Shown here: positions 43,215 through 52,429 of the stretch, in pieces
Numbering within the stretch: the stretch's first letter is position 1
How the letters are laid out: the number at the start of each line of letters is the position of its first letter
Origin: Rhizobium sp. Root1203
Lineage (GTDB): Bacteria > Pseudomonadota > Alphaproteobacteria > Rhizobiales > Rhizobiaceae
Direction: 5' to 3'
NCBI RefSeq assembly: GCF_001424945.1
Contig: NZ_LMCW01000012.1
Span: 802,414-866,413 of the forward strand
DNA length: 64,000 nt
The notes under the pieces: model-generated
Told to the model about the DNA's origin: nothing
Seen by the model: the letters and a program-made list of their open reading frames with translations, nothing else
Database searches by the model: none
Translations under genes and position numbers: made by a program

Positions 43215-44132
43215 ATGTCCGATTCCGCCCTCATCGAGGCCGCTCGCGATTTCAATCGCTTCTACACCAACTTCCTCGGGGTCCTGAACAGGGCCTATCT
43301 CGACACGCCCTTCACATTGACCGATGCGCGCGTTCTGTTCGAGATCGGCTCGCACGACGGTATTGGAGCGGTAACGCTTGCACGCGACCTCCAGCTCGAC
43401 CCGGCCTATCTCAGCCGTATCCTAAAGCGCTTCCGCGCGGAGGCTCTGATCGAGGCGAAGCCAGACCCCTCCGACCTGCGGAGCCAGATCATTTCTGTCA
43501 CCGACCAGGGACGCGCGCAATTTCAGGACCTTGGCAGACGCTCCAGCGCGCAGATCGCCGAACGATTTGAAGGCCTCGCGCTTGGCGAGCCGCATAGCAT
43601 TGTTTCCGCCATGACGACGATCCGCACATTGCTCGATCCGAACGCGGCGTCGGCGCCTGCGATCATCCGCGCCCATCGCCCAGGCGACATCGGCTGGATC
43701 GTCCAAAGCCAGGCAAAGGCCTACACGGATGAATATGGGTGGGATATGCGCTTCGAGGGCCTGGTTGCCGATGTCGCAGGCAAATTCCTCAACAATTTCG
43801 ATCCTCAGCTGGAGTATTGCTGGATCGCCGAGCGCAACGGCATCAACGTCGGCTCTGTATTGATAGCCAATGGCGGCGACGGCGTTGCCAAACTGCGGCT
43901 TCTCTATGTCGACAAGGCTGCACGCGGGCTTGGCCTCGGCAAGACGCTGGTGGATGAGTGCATCCGCTTCGCCAGCGCCAAGAAGTATCGCCAGATATCG
44001 CTGTGGACCAACGACATCCTGCATGCGGCTCGAAGCATCTACGTCAAGACAGGCTTCCGCCTCATCTCCGAGGAGAAACACTGCATGTTCGGCCCGCAGG
44101 AGAATTGCCAGACCTGGGTCCTCGATCTCTGA
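43215..44132 (+). CDS. MarR-GNAT fusion protein
   Basis: 305 residues. Residues 1-140: MarR winged helix (FTLTDARVLFEIGSHDGI... LARDLQLDPAYLSRILKRFRAEALIEAKP). Residues 150-305: GNAT acetyltransferase with the acetyl-CoA loop KAARGLGLGKTLVDECIRFA and YVKTGFRLISEE. Such fusions are common in rhizobia; the acetylated substrate is unknown. Preceded by a 7-3-7 operator and GGGAG. Confidence 0.92.
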   Translation: MSDSALIEAARDFNRFYTNFLGVLNRAYLDTPFTLTDARVLFEIGSHDGIGAVTLARDLQLDPAYLSRILKRFRAEALIEAKPDPSDLRSQIISVTDQGRAQFQDLGRRSSAQIAERFEGLALGEPHSIVSAMTTIRTLLDPNAASAPAIIRAHRPGDIGWIVQSQAKAYTDEYGWDMRFEGLVADVAGKFLNNFDPQLEYCWIAERNGINVGSVLIANGGDGVAKLRLLYVDKAARGLGLGKTLVDECIRFASAKKYRQISLWTNDILHAARSIYVKTGFRLISEEKHCMFGPQENCQTWVLDL

Positions 44133-44194
44133 TCCTTGTTGCGTGGCAAAAGTTTCACTTGATTTGGAAACGATCATTCCCTAATTGGTTCGTC

Positions 44195-44812
44195 ATGATC
44201 TCAACGGCGGCAGACGAAAAGACAAAGGCCCGCGGACGACCGCGGGAGTTCGACATGGACGCGGCGCTCGACAAGGCGCTGCGCGTCTTCTCCGAGCGCG
44301 GATATCACGCCGCCTCCATAACCGAACTGACCGACGCCATGGAGCTTGCGTCGGGGAGCGTTTACAAGGCTTTCAAGGACAAGCGCGGCATCTTCCTCGC
44401 GGCCTTCGATCGCTACCGTAAGGTTCGTCGCGATCTGCTTGACGCGCGGATGGCCAAAGCCGGGACAGGCCGCGAAAAAATCCGCGCCGTCCTGACGTCC
44501 TATGCCATTTCGTCCTATGGAGAATCCGGCAAGCGCGGCTGCCTCGTCGTCGGCAGCGCCAACGAACTGGCGATCCTCGACGCGGAAGCCGCCGCCCGGG
44601 TGGCTGCGGCCTTCCATGCCAACGAGAGGCTCATTCTCGATCTTCTACGCCTCGGTCAAAGCGATGGCTCGATTTCCAGCAACATCGACGTCGAGACGAC
44701 AGCCCGGGCGCTGCTCTGCCTGACGAAGGGCATGCGCATCGTCGGAAAGACTGGACGCACGGAGGAGGACATGGCCGCCGTCGCCGAGGCAGCCATGAAA
44801 CTCCTCGACTGA
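44195..44812 (+). CDS. TetR-family regulator
   Basis: 205 residues: KARGRPREFDMDAALDKALRVFSERGYHAASITELTDAMELASGSVYKAFKDKRGIF is cut here to the key pieces RGRPREFD, SERGYHAASI and SGSVYKAFKDK, the canonical HTH. The C-terminal domain resembles TetR_C_16/AcuR-type. It is 75 bases before the MFS gene on the same strand and probably its repressor. An imperfect repeat GGAAACGATCATTCC at 44166-44180 lies just upstream. Confidence 0.9.
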   Translation: MISTAADEKTKARGRPREFDMDAALDKALRVFSERGYHAASITELTDAMELASGSVYKAFKDKRGIFLAAFDRYRKVRRDLLDARMAKAGTGREKIRAVLTSYAISSYGESGKRGCLVVGSANELAILDAEAAARVAAAFHANERLILDLLRLGQSDGSISSNIDVETTARALLCLTKGMRIVGKTGRTEEDMAAVAEAAMKLLD

Positions 44813-44887
44813 CCCCATCCACACAGGAAGCGGCTGGCCGCTCCTGCAGACTGCATTGATCGCCCGATCGTCCCACCGGAGCCCAGC

Positions 44888-46096
44888 ATGAGCCTCTCTG
44901 CCGCAACGCAAGAAACCGTCGCCCCACCGTCGATTTCGCCCCTGATGACATTCTTTTTCGCCGCCGCCTGCGGGCTTGTGGCTGCCAATCTCTATTACGG
45001 CCAACCGCTGGCCGGGCCGATCAGCGCCTCGCTTGGATTCAGCCCCACCGCCACCGGCCTGATCGTGACGCTGACGCAGATCGGCTATGGCCTCGGCTTG
45101 CTGCTGATCGTCCCGCTCGGCGATCTCCTTGAAAACCGCAAGCTCGTGCTGACGCTGATCTCCACCTCCGCCGTCGCCCTGGTCGGCGCGGCCCTGTCGT
45201 CGACACCGACGATGTTCCTGATCGCCTCGCTCTGCATCGGCCTCTCATCCGTCGCGGTGCAGGTGCTCGTTCCCTTTGCCGCCAACATGGCGCCGGACGC
45301 CACGCGCGGTCGCGTTGTCGGCAATGTCATGAGCGGCCTGCTCTGCGGCATCATGCTCGCCCGTCCGTTCGCCAGCTTCCTCGCCGAAGCCACCTCCTGG
45401 CATACGGTTTATTTCGTGACAGCGGCGATCATGGTCCTCCTGGTCGTCATCCTGCGCGCAAACCTGCCGGTTCGCGTTCCGCACACCAAATTGAGCTACC
45501 GCGAACTGCTGGCCTCCATGGCGCATCTGGCGCTGCATTCGCGCGTGCTGCAGCGCCGGGCACTCTACCAGGCTGGGATGTTTGCCGCTTTCAGCCTGTT
45601 CTGGACGACGACGCCGCTGCTGCTTGCGGGTCAGGAATTCGGCCTGACGCAGAACGGAATCGCGCTCTTTGCACTGGCGGGCGCCGCCGGCGCCATCGCC
45701 TCGCCCATCGCCGGGCGCCTTGCCGACCGCGGCCTGACCAGGATCGCCTCTGCCCTCGCGATGCTGCTTGGAATGGCGGCATTCCTCATCGGCCACTTTG
45801 CAGCGGACGGATCGATAACCGCCCTGCTGCTACTGACCGCCGCCGCAATCCTTCTCGATTTCGGCGTGACGACCAATCTGGTCGTCGGACAGCGGGCGAT
45901 CTACGCAATCAGCGCCGAACACCGCAGCCGTCTTAACGGCCTCTATATGGCGACGTTTTTCGCAGGCGGCGCTTTTGGTTCCGCGATCGGCGGCTGGGCC
46001 TTTGCCACGGGCGGCTGGGCGATGACGGCGTGGATCGGCCTCTGCTTCCCCGCCTGTGCCTTCCTGCTCTTCCTGACGGAAGGCCGACGCCGCTGA
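44888..46096 (+). CDS. MFS transporter, drug-efflux type
   Basis: 402 residues with twelve helices. Motif A-like GDLLENRKL between helices 2 and 3, and a repeat in the second half (GRLADRGLTRIAS). NLYYGQPLAGPISASLGFSP is characteristic of the YnfM/sugar-efflux subgroup. Likely exports a small toxic compound under control of the preceding TetR. Confidence 0.88.
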   Translation: MSLSAATQETVAPPSISPLMTFFFAAACGLVAANLYYGQPLAGPISASLGFSPTATGLIVTLTQIGYGLGLLLIVPLGDLLENRKLVLTLISTSAVALVGAALSSTPTMFLIASLCIGLSSVAVQVLVPFAANMAPDATRGRVVGNVMSGLLCGIMLARPFASFLAEATSWHTVYFVTAAIMVLLVVILRANLPVRVPHTKLSYRELLASMAHLALHSRVLQRRALYQAGMFAAFSLFWTTTPLLLAGQEFGLTQNGIALFALAGAAGAIASPIAGRLADRGLTRIASALAMLLGMAAFLIGHFAADGSITALLLLTAAAILLDFGVTTNLVVGQRAIYAISAEHRSRLNGLYMATFFAGGAFGSAIGGWAFATGGWAMTAWIGLCFPACAFLLFLTEGRRR

Positions 46097-46098
46097 TC

Positions 46099-46518
46099 TC
46101 AGATCGAGGTTTGATCGAAACGAGCACGTGCGGCGCGAACCGCATCATGGTTCGCCTCCGCCCAATTCAGCAGCAGAGCAAGCGTGCCGTAAAGCGAGCG
46201 TCCGAGTTCCGTCATTCGGTACTCGACGCTCGGCGGCTTTGTCGGAAACACCTCGCGCTCGACGTAACCGTCGCGCTGCAGATCCCGCAACGTCTGTGTC
46301 AGCATGCGTTGCGAGATATCGGGAATCGTCCGCCTCAATTCACCGAAGCGATAGGGACGCTGCGACAGCGCTTCGAGCATCAGCGTCGCCCACTTGCCGC
46401 CGATCTGCTGCATCATGTCCCTGACCGGGCAATTGCCGAAATCGAGACTGCCGAGATCGATCTCACGCCGAATTCCGGGTGCTGCCTTGCTCTTCAGGTT
46501 GACGATGGCGCCACGCAT
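46099..46518 (-). CDS. HxlR-family regulator
   Basis: 139 residues with the conserved single Cys of the redox-sensing subgroup near the N-terminus: FGNCPVRDMMQQIGGKWATLMLEAL. Then FGELRRTIPDISQRMLTQTLRDLQRDGYV and YRMTELGRSLY. Divergent from the quinone reductase gene, as for QorR/YodB-type pairs that respond to quinones or diamide. Confidence 0.92.
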   Translation of the reverse strand: MRGAIVNLKSKAAPGIRREIDLGSLDFGNCPVRDMMQQIGGKWATLMLEALSQRPYRFGELRRTIPDISQRMLTQTLRDLQRDGYVEREVFPTKPPSVEYRMTELGRSLYGTLALLLNWAEANHDAVRAARARFDQTSI

Positions 46519-46639
46519 GCGTTGGTTCCCTTTTGGTAACGTAGAGCCTAAAAACTGCCTCCTTTACAGCACCCCGTCAATTCCTATTTTAGTGCTAGTC
46601 TCTTTTTGAGACCACAATCGAACCCCTCGAGGCAAAGAC

Positions 46640-47527
46640 ATGAGCGACACGATTCTCATCACCGGTGCGGCGGGCCAACTCGGCCAGCGCGTCATCCACC
46701 ACCTGCTCGAAACCTACGAGGTTCCAGCGGCCAACGTCATCGCCGCCACACGCGACCCCGCCAAACTCGCAGGCTTAGCTGCCAGAGGCGTCGCAACCCG
46801 AAAGGTCGACTTTGACGACGCCGCGACGCTCGCTGCAGCATTTGAGGGTGTCGATCGCCTGCTGATCATCAGCACGGACGCGCTCGCCGTTCCCGGACAG
46901 CGCCTCAAGCAGCACACCGCCGCCGTCGAAGCCGCAGTCCGAGCAGGCGTCAGGCATGTTGCCTACACATCCATGCCCTCGCCCGACAAGTCGCTCGTCA
47001 CCTTCGCGCCGGATCATCTCGGCACCGAAAATGCCGTTAAGGCAAGCGGCCTTCCATACACGATCCTGCGCAACGCCTGGTACATGGACAACTACCTCCA
47101 CGGTATGCCGCACAATCTGCAGGCCGGCAGCTGGTACACGGCATCAGGCGACGGCAAGGTGGCCAATATCTCGCGTGAAGACTGCGCGCTGGCGATCGCC
47201 GCCGCCCTCGCATCGGGCACGAGCGACAGTGCGACCTACACGCTGACCGGAAGCGAATCGTTGACCGCAGACCAGATCGCCGCCGTCACAGCGGACGCCG
47301 TCGGCAAGCCGCTGGTCGCCGTGAAGGTGACCGATGAACAACTGGGCAAAGGCCTGCGCGGTGCCGGCCTGCCGGACTTTGTCGCCGACATGCTGGTGTC
47401 TGCCGACGCAAACATTCGCGCCGGCAATTTCGACCTTGTCACCGGCGACTTCACGACGCTCACCGGCAAACACCAGGAAAAGCTCAGGGATTTCTTCGTA
47501 GCGCACAAGGCGGCACTCACCGCCTGA
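46640..47527 (+). CDS. NmrA-type NAD(P)H:quinone oxidoreductase (QorB-like)
   Basis: 295 residues: TILITGAAGQLGQRVIHHLL (NADP motif), then AYTSMPSPDKS, PYTILRNAWYMDNYLHGMP, ANISREDCALAIAAAL. An atypical SDR that reduces quinones. Controlled in other bacteria by a divergent HxlR (QorR) regulator; the same arrangement is seen here. Confidence 0.9.
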   Translation: MSDTILITGAAGQLGQRVIHHLLETYEVPAANVIAATRDPAKLAGLAARGVATRKVDFDDAATLAAAFEGVDRLLIISTDALAVPGQRLKQHTAAVEAAVRAGVRHVAYTSMPSPDKSLVTFAPDHLGTENAVKASGLPYTILRNAWYMDNYLHGMPHNLQAGSWYTASGDGKVANISREDCALAIAAALASGTSDSATYTLTGSESLTADQIAAVTADAVGKPLVAVKVTDEQLGKGLRGAGLPDFVADMLVSADANIRAGNFDLVTGDFTTLTGKHQEKLRDFFVAHKAALTA

Positions 47528-47584
47528 TCCCGCACGAGCCCGCTCCGCATTTCGCCGGGCGGGCTTCTCGACAAGCGAAAATGC

Positions 47585-48337
47585 CTAGACCTTCTGCCCG
47601 CAAGCACGGCAGAACCGGCGAACGGTTTCGGCCATGCCGTATTCCAGCGCATCCGCGGTCAGACCGTGCCCGATGGAGACTTCCGCAAGCTTTGGGATAC
47701 GCTTCACGAGCGGCGGCAGGTTGGCAACGGTGAGATCGTGGCCTGCATTGATGCCCAACCCGAGCGCCAGCGCAGCGTCCGCCGTCTTACCGAGCGCTTC
47801 GAGGATCGGCGCGGCCTTCTCCGGCGCGTCATAGCAGCCGCCATAGGGACCCGTGTAAAGCTCGATCCGATCGGCGCCCACCGCCTTGGCGATCGCCACG
47901 GCTTCCGCATCGCCATCGCCATCGGCAAACAGCGAGACGCGGGTACCCGTTGCCTTCAGACGTGCAATCACGGCCGTCAGGAAATCCCGGTTCTTGCGAA
48001 AATCCCACCCGTGATCCGATGTAGCCTGGATCGGATCGTCGGGCACCAGCGTCACCTGCTCGGGGGCAGCGTGCGCACAGATGTCCAGAAACTCATCCGT
48101 CGGGTAACCCTCGATGTTGAACTCCGCATGCGGAAACTCGTCGTCGATCAGATTGCGTATGACTGGAAGATCGGAAAAGCGAATATGCCGCTGGTCGGGC
48201 CGCGGGTGAACGGTCAATCCGCTCGCCCCTGCGGCCAGCGCAATTCGTCCCAGTCCCTCGACGCTCGGCCAGGGCAAATCGCGGCGATTGCGGAGCATTG
48301 CGACAGCATTGAGATTTACGGAAAGCGTAGTCGGCAT
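47585..48337 (-). CDS. pdxJ: Pyridoxine 5'-phosphate synthase
   Basis: 250 residues, TIM barrel. Condenses 1-deoxyxylulose 5-phosphate and 3-amino-2-oxopropyl phosphate in the DXP-dependent vitamin B6 pathway. Features: [76 protein letters not shown]. The ATG at 48337 is supported by [11 protein letters not shown], the family start. Stands alone. Confidence 0.96.
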   Translation of the reverse strand: MPTTLSVNLNAVAMLRNRRDLPWPSVEGLGRIALAAGASGLTVHPRPDQRHIRFSDLPVIRNLIDDEFPHAEFNIEGYPTDEFLDICAHAAPEQVTLVPDDPIQATSDHGWDFRKNRDFLTAVIARLKATGTRVSLFADGDGDAEAVAIAKAVGADRIELYTGPYGGCYDAPEKAAPILEALGKTADAALALGLGINAGHDLTVANLPPLVKRIPKLAEVSIGHGLTADALEYGMAETVRRFCRACGQKV

Positions 48338-48753
48338 GGCGAACTTCCATTGCGGCAAAGGCTGCAATGCTTTTAAGCCAAGGACCCGCCCGGAGCCAAC
48401 GAGATTCGTGCATGAACGCATCTGAATTTCTGATGGGCGGCACAACTTCCGCACGCAGGACGAAAATAAGTAATTTCGCTTCTATTTCGCCTGATGAAAC
48501 GATTAGACCGCAGAATTCTGGCTATTTCCGACCAAATAAACCAGCACTGGCGGCGACATTGCTCTATTATTTAAAAGTGATTATTTTTAACACTAACAAA
48601 TCAGTTAGTCGGCGCATAACCTAACCGCAATGCATCGCCACAGCGCATCGGCCGTTGCTACAGAAACCAAAGGACCACTAGAGGAAACCCCGTTCGACCG
48701 CGCCCACATCTCCGCACTGCGCAAGCTGCACGATCTGCACAACAGGAGGGTTC
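48338..48753. other. Intergenic stretch between pdxJ and the MerR-like gene
   Basis: 416 bases with no convincing gene. It contains AT-rich DNA at 48560-48600 and the inverted repeat ACTAAC-N6-GTTAGT. Two divergent promoters must lie here. No RNA gene recognised. Confidence 0.5.
48592..48609. promoter_or_regulatory. Inverted repeat upstream of the MerR-LuxR gene
   Basis: ACTAAC (48592-48597) and GTTAGT (48604-48609) form a 6-6-6 inverted repeat within AT-rich DNA, about 145 bases before the start codon. Plausible operator. Confidence 0.4.
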
Positions 48754-49443
48754 ATGGCCGATAGATACAAGCAAACGCTTTCGACAGGCGTTTCCGCGCA
48801 GGCACCGCCGGCACACAGATTTCTACCGACAGCCGCCCTGCCGCCGGATCTGCCCCATGGTAAAGTGCCGATCGCCGACATGGCCAATGCGTTTGGGGTA
48901 ACGCACAGGACATTGCATTTCTACGAGGAAAAGGGACTGATCGCATCGAGCCGGATCGGTCTCATGCGCGTCTACAACTCCACGGATGTCATGCGAATGG
49001 CGGTTATCAACGTCTGCCGCGAAGCGGGCATGGCAGTGGCCGTGATCCAGGAGCTGATGAACGATCTCTGCAGCGCCACGTCGCAGGAAGCCGCCGACGC
49101 CGTATTTCGCTCCGCATTGACATCCCGCAAGCGTGAGCTTTGCGCCGAGATGTCCACGCTCCACCGTCAGCTCCAGCAGGTCAGCGAGCTCCTGGAAAAC
49201 GGGAATGACAAGGGCGATCTGCCGCTTAACGACAATCAGTCGGAACACGCCTTGACCGACCACGAGCGCCGGTGTCTGATCCTGATGGCCGAGGGACTGT
49301 CGACACACCGTCTAGCCCGTGCGCTCGGCCTGAAAGAGGACGAAGCAAAGTCAATTGAGACTGCAATCATCGCCAAGCTCCAGGCTCACAACCGCTTTCA
49401 GGCGATCGCAAAGGCCGTGCTGCTCGGTATCGTCCAGGTTTGA
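48754..49443 (+). CDS. MerR-type regulator with C-terminal LuxR-like HTH
   Basis: 229 residues. A 35-residue N-terminal extension precedes a MerR HTH: VPIADMANAFGVTHRTLHFYEEKGLIASSRIG and MRVYNSTDVMRMAVINVCREAGM. A helical linker (SRKRELCAEMSTLHRQLQQV) follows. The last ~65 residues look like a GerE/LuxR HTH: LTDHERRCLILMAEGLSTHRLARALGLKEDEAKSIE. Two DNA-binding folds in one chain are unusual for MerR proteins, which normally end in a ligand domain. GGAGGG lies before the ATG. Targets unknown. Confidence 0.78.
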   Translation: MADRYKQTLSTGVSAQAPPAHRFLPTAALPPDLPHGKVPIADMANAFGVTHRTLHFYEEKGLIASSRIGLMRVYNSTDVMRMAVINVCREAGMAVAVIQELMNDLCSATSQEAADAVFRSALTSRKRELCAEMSTLHRQLQQVSELLENGNDKGDLPLNDNQSEHALTDHERRCLILMAEGLSTHRLARALGLKEDEAKSIETAIIAKLQAHNRFQAIAKAVLLGIVQV

Positions 49444-49465
49444 ACCCGGTCTTTTCCGAAGCAGC

Positions 49466-50593
49466 TCAGCGCACGATCGTCAGCGTTTCCGCCGCGCGCG
49501 TGATTGCCGTGTAGAGCCAGCGCTCCCGGGTATCGCGAAACGCCCAGCTTTCATCGAACAGCACCACATTGTTCCACTGCGAACCCTGCGCCTTGTGCAC
49601 GGTCAGTGCATAGCCGAAATCGAACTCGTCGTAGCGCTTACGGGTGTTCCAGGGAATTTCTCCCTCGACATCCTCGAACGCCTGCTTCAGGAGCTTGATC
49701 TTGGCTGCGCCGCGATCCATGTCGTCGTCCTCGGGACGGATCAGCAGGTTGATACCGGGTTTGGTCGTCTCCTTCGAAGACGTCATTACCTGCCAGAGCG
49801 AACCATTGAGCAGTCCCTTGGCCGGGTCGTTGCGCAGGCACACAAGCTTGTCGCCCGTCTGCGGATATTCGGTCGTAAAGCCCTTCAGCTCGCGTAGCCG
49901 CTGATTGTACCGCCGGCGCGTGCGATTGGTGCCGACAAGCACCTGATCGGCATCCAGCACGAGCGATTGGTTGACTTCGTTCTTCGAGATCACCCGGGCG
50001 GCGCCATAGTCGCCATGCATGATCTCGTTGCCTTCGCGCACCTGCATCGCCAGCTTGATGATCGGATTGTCGCGCGCCTGCCGATGGATATCGGTCAGCA
50101 GGTAGTCCGGCTCCTGATTGGTGAAGTAGCCGCCGCCTGAAACGGGAGGCAGCTGGCCGGGATCGCCAAGGACGAGAATCGGCGTGCCGAAGCTCATCAG
50201 ATCCTTGCCCAGCGCCTCGTCCACCATCGAGCATTCGTCGACGATGATGAGAGCAGCTTTCGCAACCGGGCTCTGCCGGTTGATGGAGAACATCGGCGCG
50301 ATCGACGTCTTGCCGGTCTCCTCGTCCTCGACTGCCTCCTCGCCGCGCGGGCGGTAGATCAACGAGTGAAGGGTCCTCGCATTGCTCGCCCCGCGCGAAC
50401 GCAGCACCTGCGCCGCCTTGCCGGTGAAGGCCGCAAACAGCACATCGCCGTCGACGTGCTCCGCGAAGTGCCGGGCAAGCGTCGTCTTGCCCGTGCCGGC
50501 ATAGCCGAACAGGCGAAAAATCGGGGTCCGTCCCTCTTTCAGCCATTTTGAAACGGCCTTCAGGGCTTCATCTTGTTGCGGAGCAAATTGCAT
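49466..50593 (-). CDS. RecD-like ATP-dependent helicase
   Basis: 375-residue SF1 helicase: GYAGTGKTT (Walker A), IIVDECSMVDE (Walker B), LVLGDPGQLPPVSGGGYF (motif III), DIHRQARDNP (IV), and the C-terminal UvrD-like FGYALTVHKAQGSQWNNVVL with YTAITRA. Short single-chain RecD/ExoV-like helicases are found in alphaproteobacteria. The ATG at 50593 (MQFAPQQDEALK) is chosen; the upstream in-frame extension is not conserved-looking. Confidence 0.87.
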   Translation of the reverse strand: MQFAPQQDEALKAVSKWLKEGRTPIFRLFGYAGTGKTTLARHFAEHVDGDVLFAAFTGKAAQVLRSRGASNARTLHSLIYRPRGEEAVEDEETGKTSIAPMFSINRQSPVAKAALIIVDECSMVDEALGKDLMSFGTPILVLGDPGQLPPVSGGGYFTNQEPDYLLTDIHRQARDNPIIKLAMQVREGNEIMHGDYGAARVISKNEVNQSLVLDADQVLVGTNRTRRRYNQRLRELKGFTTEYPQTGDKLVCLRNDPAKGLLNGSLWQVMTSSKETTKPGINLLIRPEDDDMDRGAAKIKLLKQAFEDVEGEIPWNTRKRYDEFDFGYALTVHKAQGSQWNNVVLFDESWAFRDTRERWLYTAITRAAETLTIVR

Positions 50594-50655
50594 GGTCAAT
50601 CGACTTGGCAGGATTCGCACGGGATAGGCAACCGCAAAAAATCTTGCGCCGCATC

Positions 50656-50684
50656 GGGAATAAATCCGCCGTCTGCCGTGTCTC
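50656..50684 (+). promoter_or_regulatory. Candidate ECF-sigma promoter
   Basis: GGGAATAAA (50656-50664) resembles -35 elements of rhizobial ECF promoters, and CGTGTCTC lies at a suitable distance downstream. It precedes the small secreted gene and the ECF operon, so the sigma factor may activate its own operon. Similarity only. Confidence 0.4.
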
Positions 50685-50729
50685 ATGTCAGGCAACGCAA
50701 AAAGCGCGCCCAACCTGAGGAGAGAGCTG

Positions 50730-51110
50730 ATGAAATCCGTGAAGTTCATGATCGCAATGGCCGTTGCGTCGGCCGCAGCAACATCCGCCTTTGCAGCACC
50801 CCCGATCAAAACGGTCGAATCGGCCAAGGGTAAGGTGCTCGCGGGCGAAAACGGCATGTCCCTCTATACTTTCAAGAAAGACAAGGCAGGCGTATCCAAC
50901 TGCTATGACGATTGCGCCAAGGCCTGGCCGCCGCTGATGGCGGATGGCAACGCCAAGGCTGAGGGAGCATACTCGGTTATCGACCGCAAGGATGGCACGA
51001 AACAGTGGGCCAAGGACGGGATGCCGCTCTATTACTGGGTCAAGGACACGAAGATGGGCGATATTTCAGGCGACGGCTTCAAGGATGTCTGGGATGTTGC
51101 AAAGCCGTAG
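50730..51110 (+). CDS. COG4315-type secreted lipoprotein-like protein
   Basis: 126 residues: signal peptide (MKSVKFMIAMAVASAAATSAFA) and two copies of the secreted repeat: GKVLAGENGMSLYTFKKD... SNCYDDCAKAWPPL and a second DG-MPLYYWVKD. The two-cysteine SNCYDDCAKAWPP motif is typical of this family, often encoded with ECF sigma factors. It is followed after 21 bases by the sigma gene. Confidence 0.9.
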   Translation: MKSVKFMIAMAVASAAATSAFAAPPIKTVESAKGKVLAGENGMSLYTFKKDKAGVSNCYDDCAKAWPPLMADGNAKAEGAYSVIDRKDGTKQWAKDGMPLYYWVKDTKMGDISGDGFKDVWDVAKP

Positions 51111-51131
51111 GCGGCAGATGGGACAGCAGGC

Positions 51132-51647
51132 ATGAAGCCACCCGCACCCGAAACCTTCGAGGGCCAGATCCTGGCCCTCCTCCCGTCTCTGAGACGCTAC
51201 TCGCGAAGCCTGACGCGCTCCGATGCCGACGGCGAGGACCTGCTTCAGGACTGCGTCGAAAAGGTACTTGCCCGCCGCATGCAATGGCGCGGCCTCAACC
51301 TGCGCGGTTGGGTGCTGACCGTCATGACAAACCTCTATCGCAACCAGCGTCGCAGTACCGTCCGCGGCGGCCTTGTCGACCTCGACGGTGCCGTCGACCT
51401 GGCCGCGCCCGAGACGCATGATGACCCGCTGGAACGCTCGCGGCTTGAGATTGCGTTGAACGGCCTGTCCGAAGACCATCGCGCCGTCCTGATGCTTGTT
51501 GTCATCGAGGGCTACACCTACCAGGAGGTCGCGAGTGCCCTCGACCTCCCTATCGGCACAGTGATGTCGCGCCTGTCGCGCGCGCGACGGCAGATCGCAG
51601 ACCGCATGAAAGCCGACAACATTATTACGCTTCGGAGACCGAAATGA
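51132..51647 (+). CDS. ECF RNA polymerase sigma factor
   Basis: 171 residues. Region 2: ILALLPSLRRYSRSLTRSDADGEDLLQDCVEKVL. Region 4: LNGLSEDHRAVLMLVVIEGYTYQEVASALDLPIGTVMSRLSRARRQI. An ECF factor that directs RNA polymerase to a small regulon, typically under envelope or oxidative stress. Its stop overlaps the start of the anti-sigma gene (ATGA). Confidence 0.93.
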   Translation: MKPPAPETFEGQILALLPSLRRYSRSLTRSDADGEDLLQDCVEKVLARRMQWRGLNLRGWVLTVMTNLYRNQRRSTVRGGLVDLDGAVDLAAPETHDDPLERSRLEIALNGLSEDHRAVLMLVVIEGYTYQEVASALDLPIGTVMSRLSRARRQIADRMKADNIITLRRPK

Positions 51648-52426
51648 ACGAGATCAACCCCACCGTGACCGAAGCGGATCTTCATGCCTACGCCGACGGG
51701 CATCTGCCGGAAGCGGATCGAGTGAGGATCGAAGAGTGGCTGAGCGAACACCCGGACGATGCCGCGCAAGTGGCCGGATGGCAGGCCCAGAACGCCGAGA
51801 TCCGGTCGCTTTTTGCCGGCCACGAGAAGAGCAGGGATACCGATAGCGACCTCGTCAGTCGGCCGGCTGCCGCATTCGCATGGCCAAGGCGCTCGGCTGT
51901 TGCTGCGGCACTCGCCGCATTTTTTGCACTCGGGGCGGTGGCCGGGCACTATGGGCCGCAATTCTTTGAAAGACCCGAACTGCAGCTCGCCGCATCCGAC
52001 ACGTTTCCCAGGGAAGCGCAAAACGCCTTCCTGGTCTACGCCGGCGAGGTTCGTCATCCGGTCGAGGTTTTCGCAAACGAGGAGGCTCACCTTGCGACCT
52101 GGCTCGGCAAGCGGCTGGCCATCGCGAACCTCAAGGTTCCCGATCTGCAGACCCTCGGCTTCCAGCTGGTAGGGGGCCGCCTCCTGCCGGTCGACGGCAG
52201 GCCGGGTGCGATGTTCATGTACGAGAACCAGGGTGGTGAACGCCTGACGGTGCTGGTCGGCCGAAACGCCGACAACCGCACGACGAGCTTCCGCTTTGCA
52301 GCCGCCGACAAGGTTGAAACCTTCTACTGGATCGACGGCGAACTCGGCTACGCCGTGACCGGCGAGATATCGCGCGGCATGCTGAGAAAGGTCGCCGAGG
52401 AATGCTACAGACAGTTCCCGTCCTGA
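51644..52426 (+). CDS. Membrane anti-sigma factor
   Basis: 260 residues. N-terminal ASD-like region (VTEADLHAYADGHLPEADRVRIEEWL), one membrane helix around residues 85-105 (AVAAALAAFFALGAVAG), and a periplasmic domain (FLVYAGEVRHPVEVFANEE... LGFQLVGGRLLP). The FecR/RskA-like COG5662 transmembrane regulator type. It binds and inhibits the sigma factor encoded by the overlapping upstream gene. Confidence 0.9.
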   Translation: MNEINPTVTEADLHAYADGHLPEADRVRIEEWLSEHPDDAAQVAGWQAQNAEIRSLFAGHEKSRDTDSDLVSRPAAAFAWPRRSAVAAALAAFFALGAVAGHYGPQFFERPELQLAASDTFPREAQNAFLVYAGEVRHPVEVFANEEAHLATWLGKRLAIANLKVPDLQTLGFQLVGGRLLPVDGRPGAMFMYENQGGERLTVLVGRNADNRTTSFRFAAADKVETFYWIDGELGYAVTGEISRGMLRKVAEECYRQFPS

Positions 52427-52429
52427 CGA

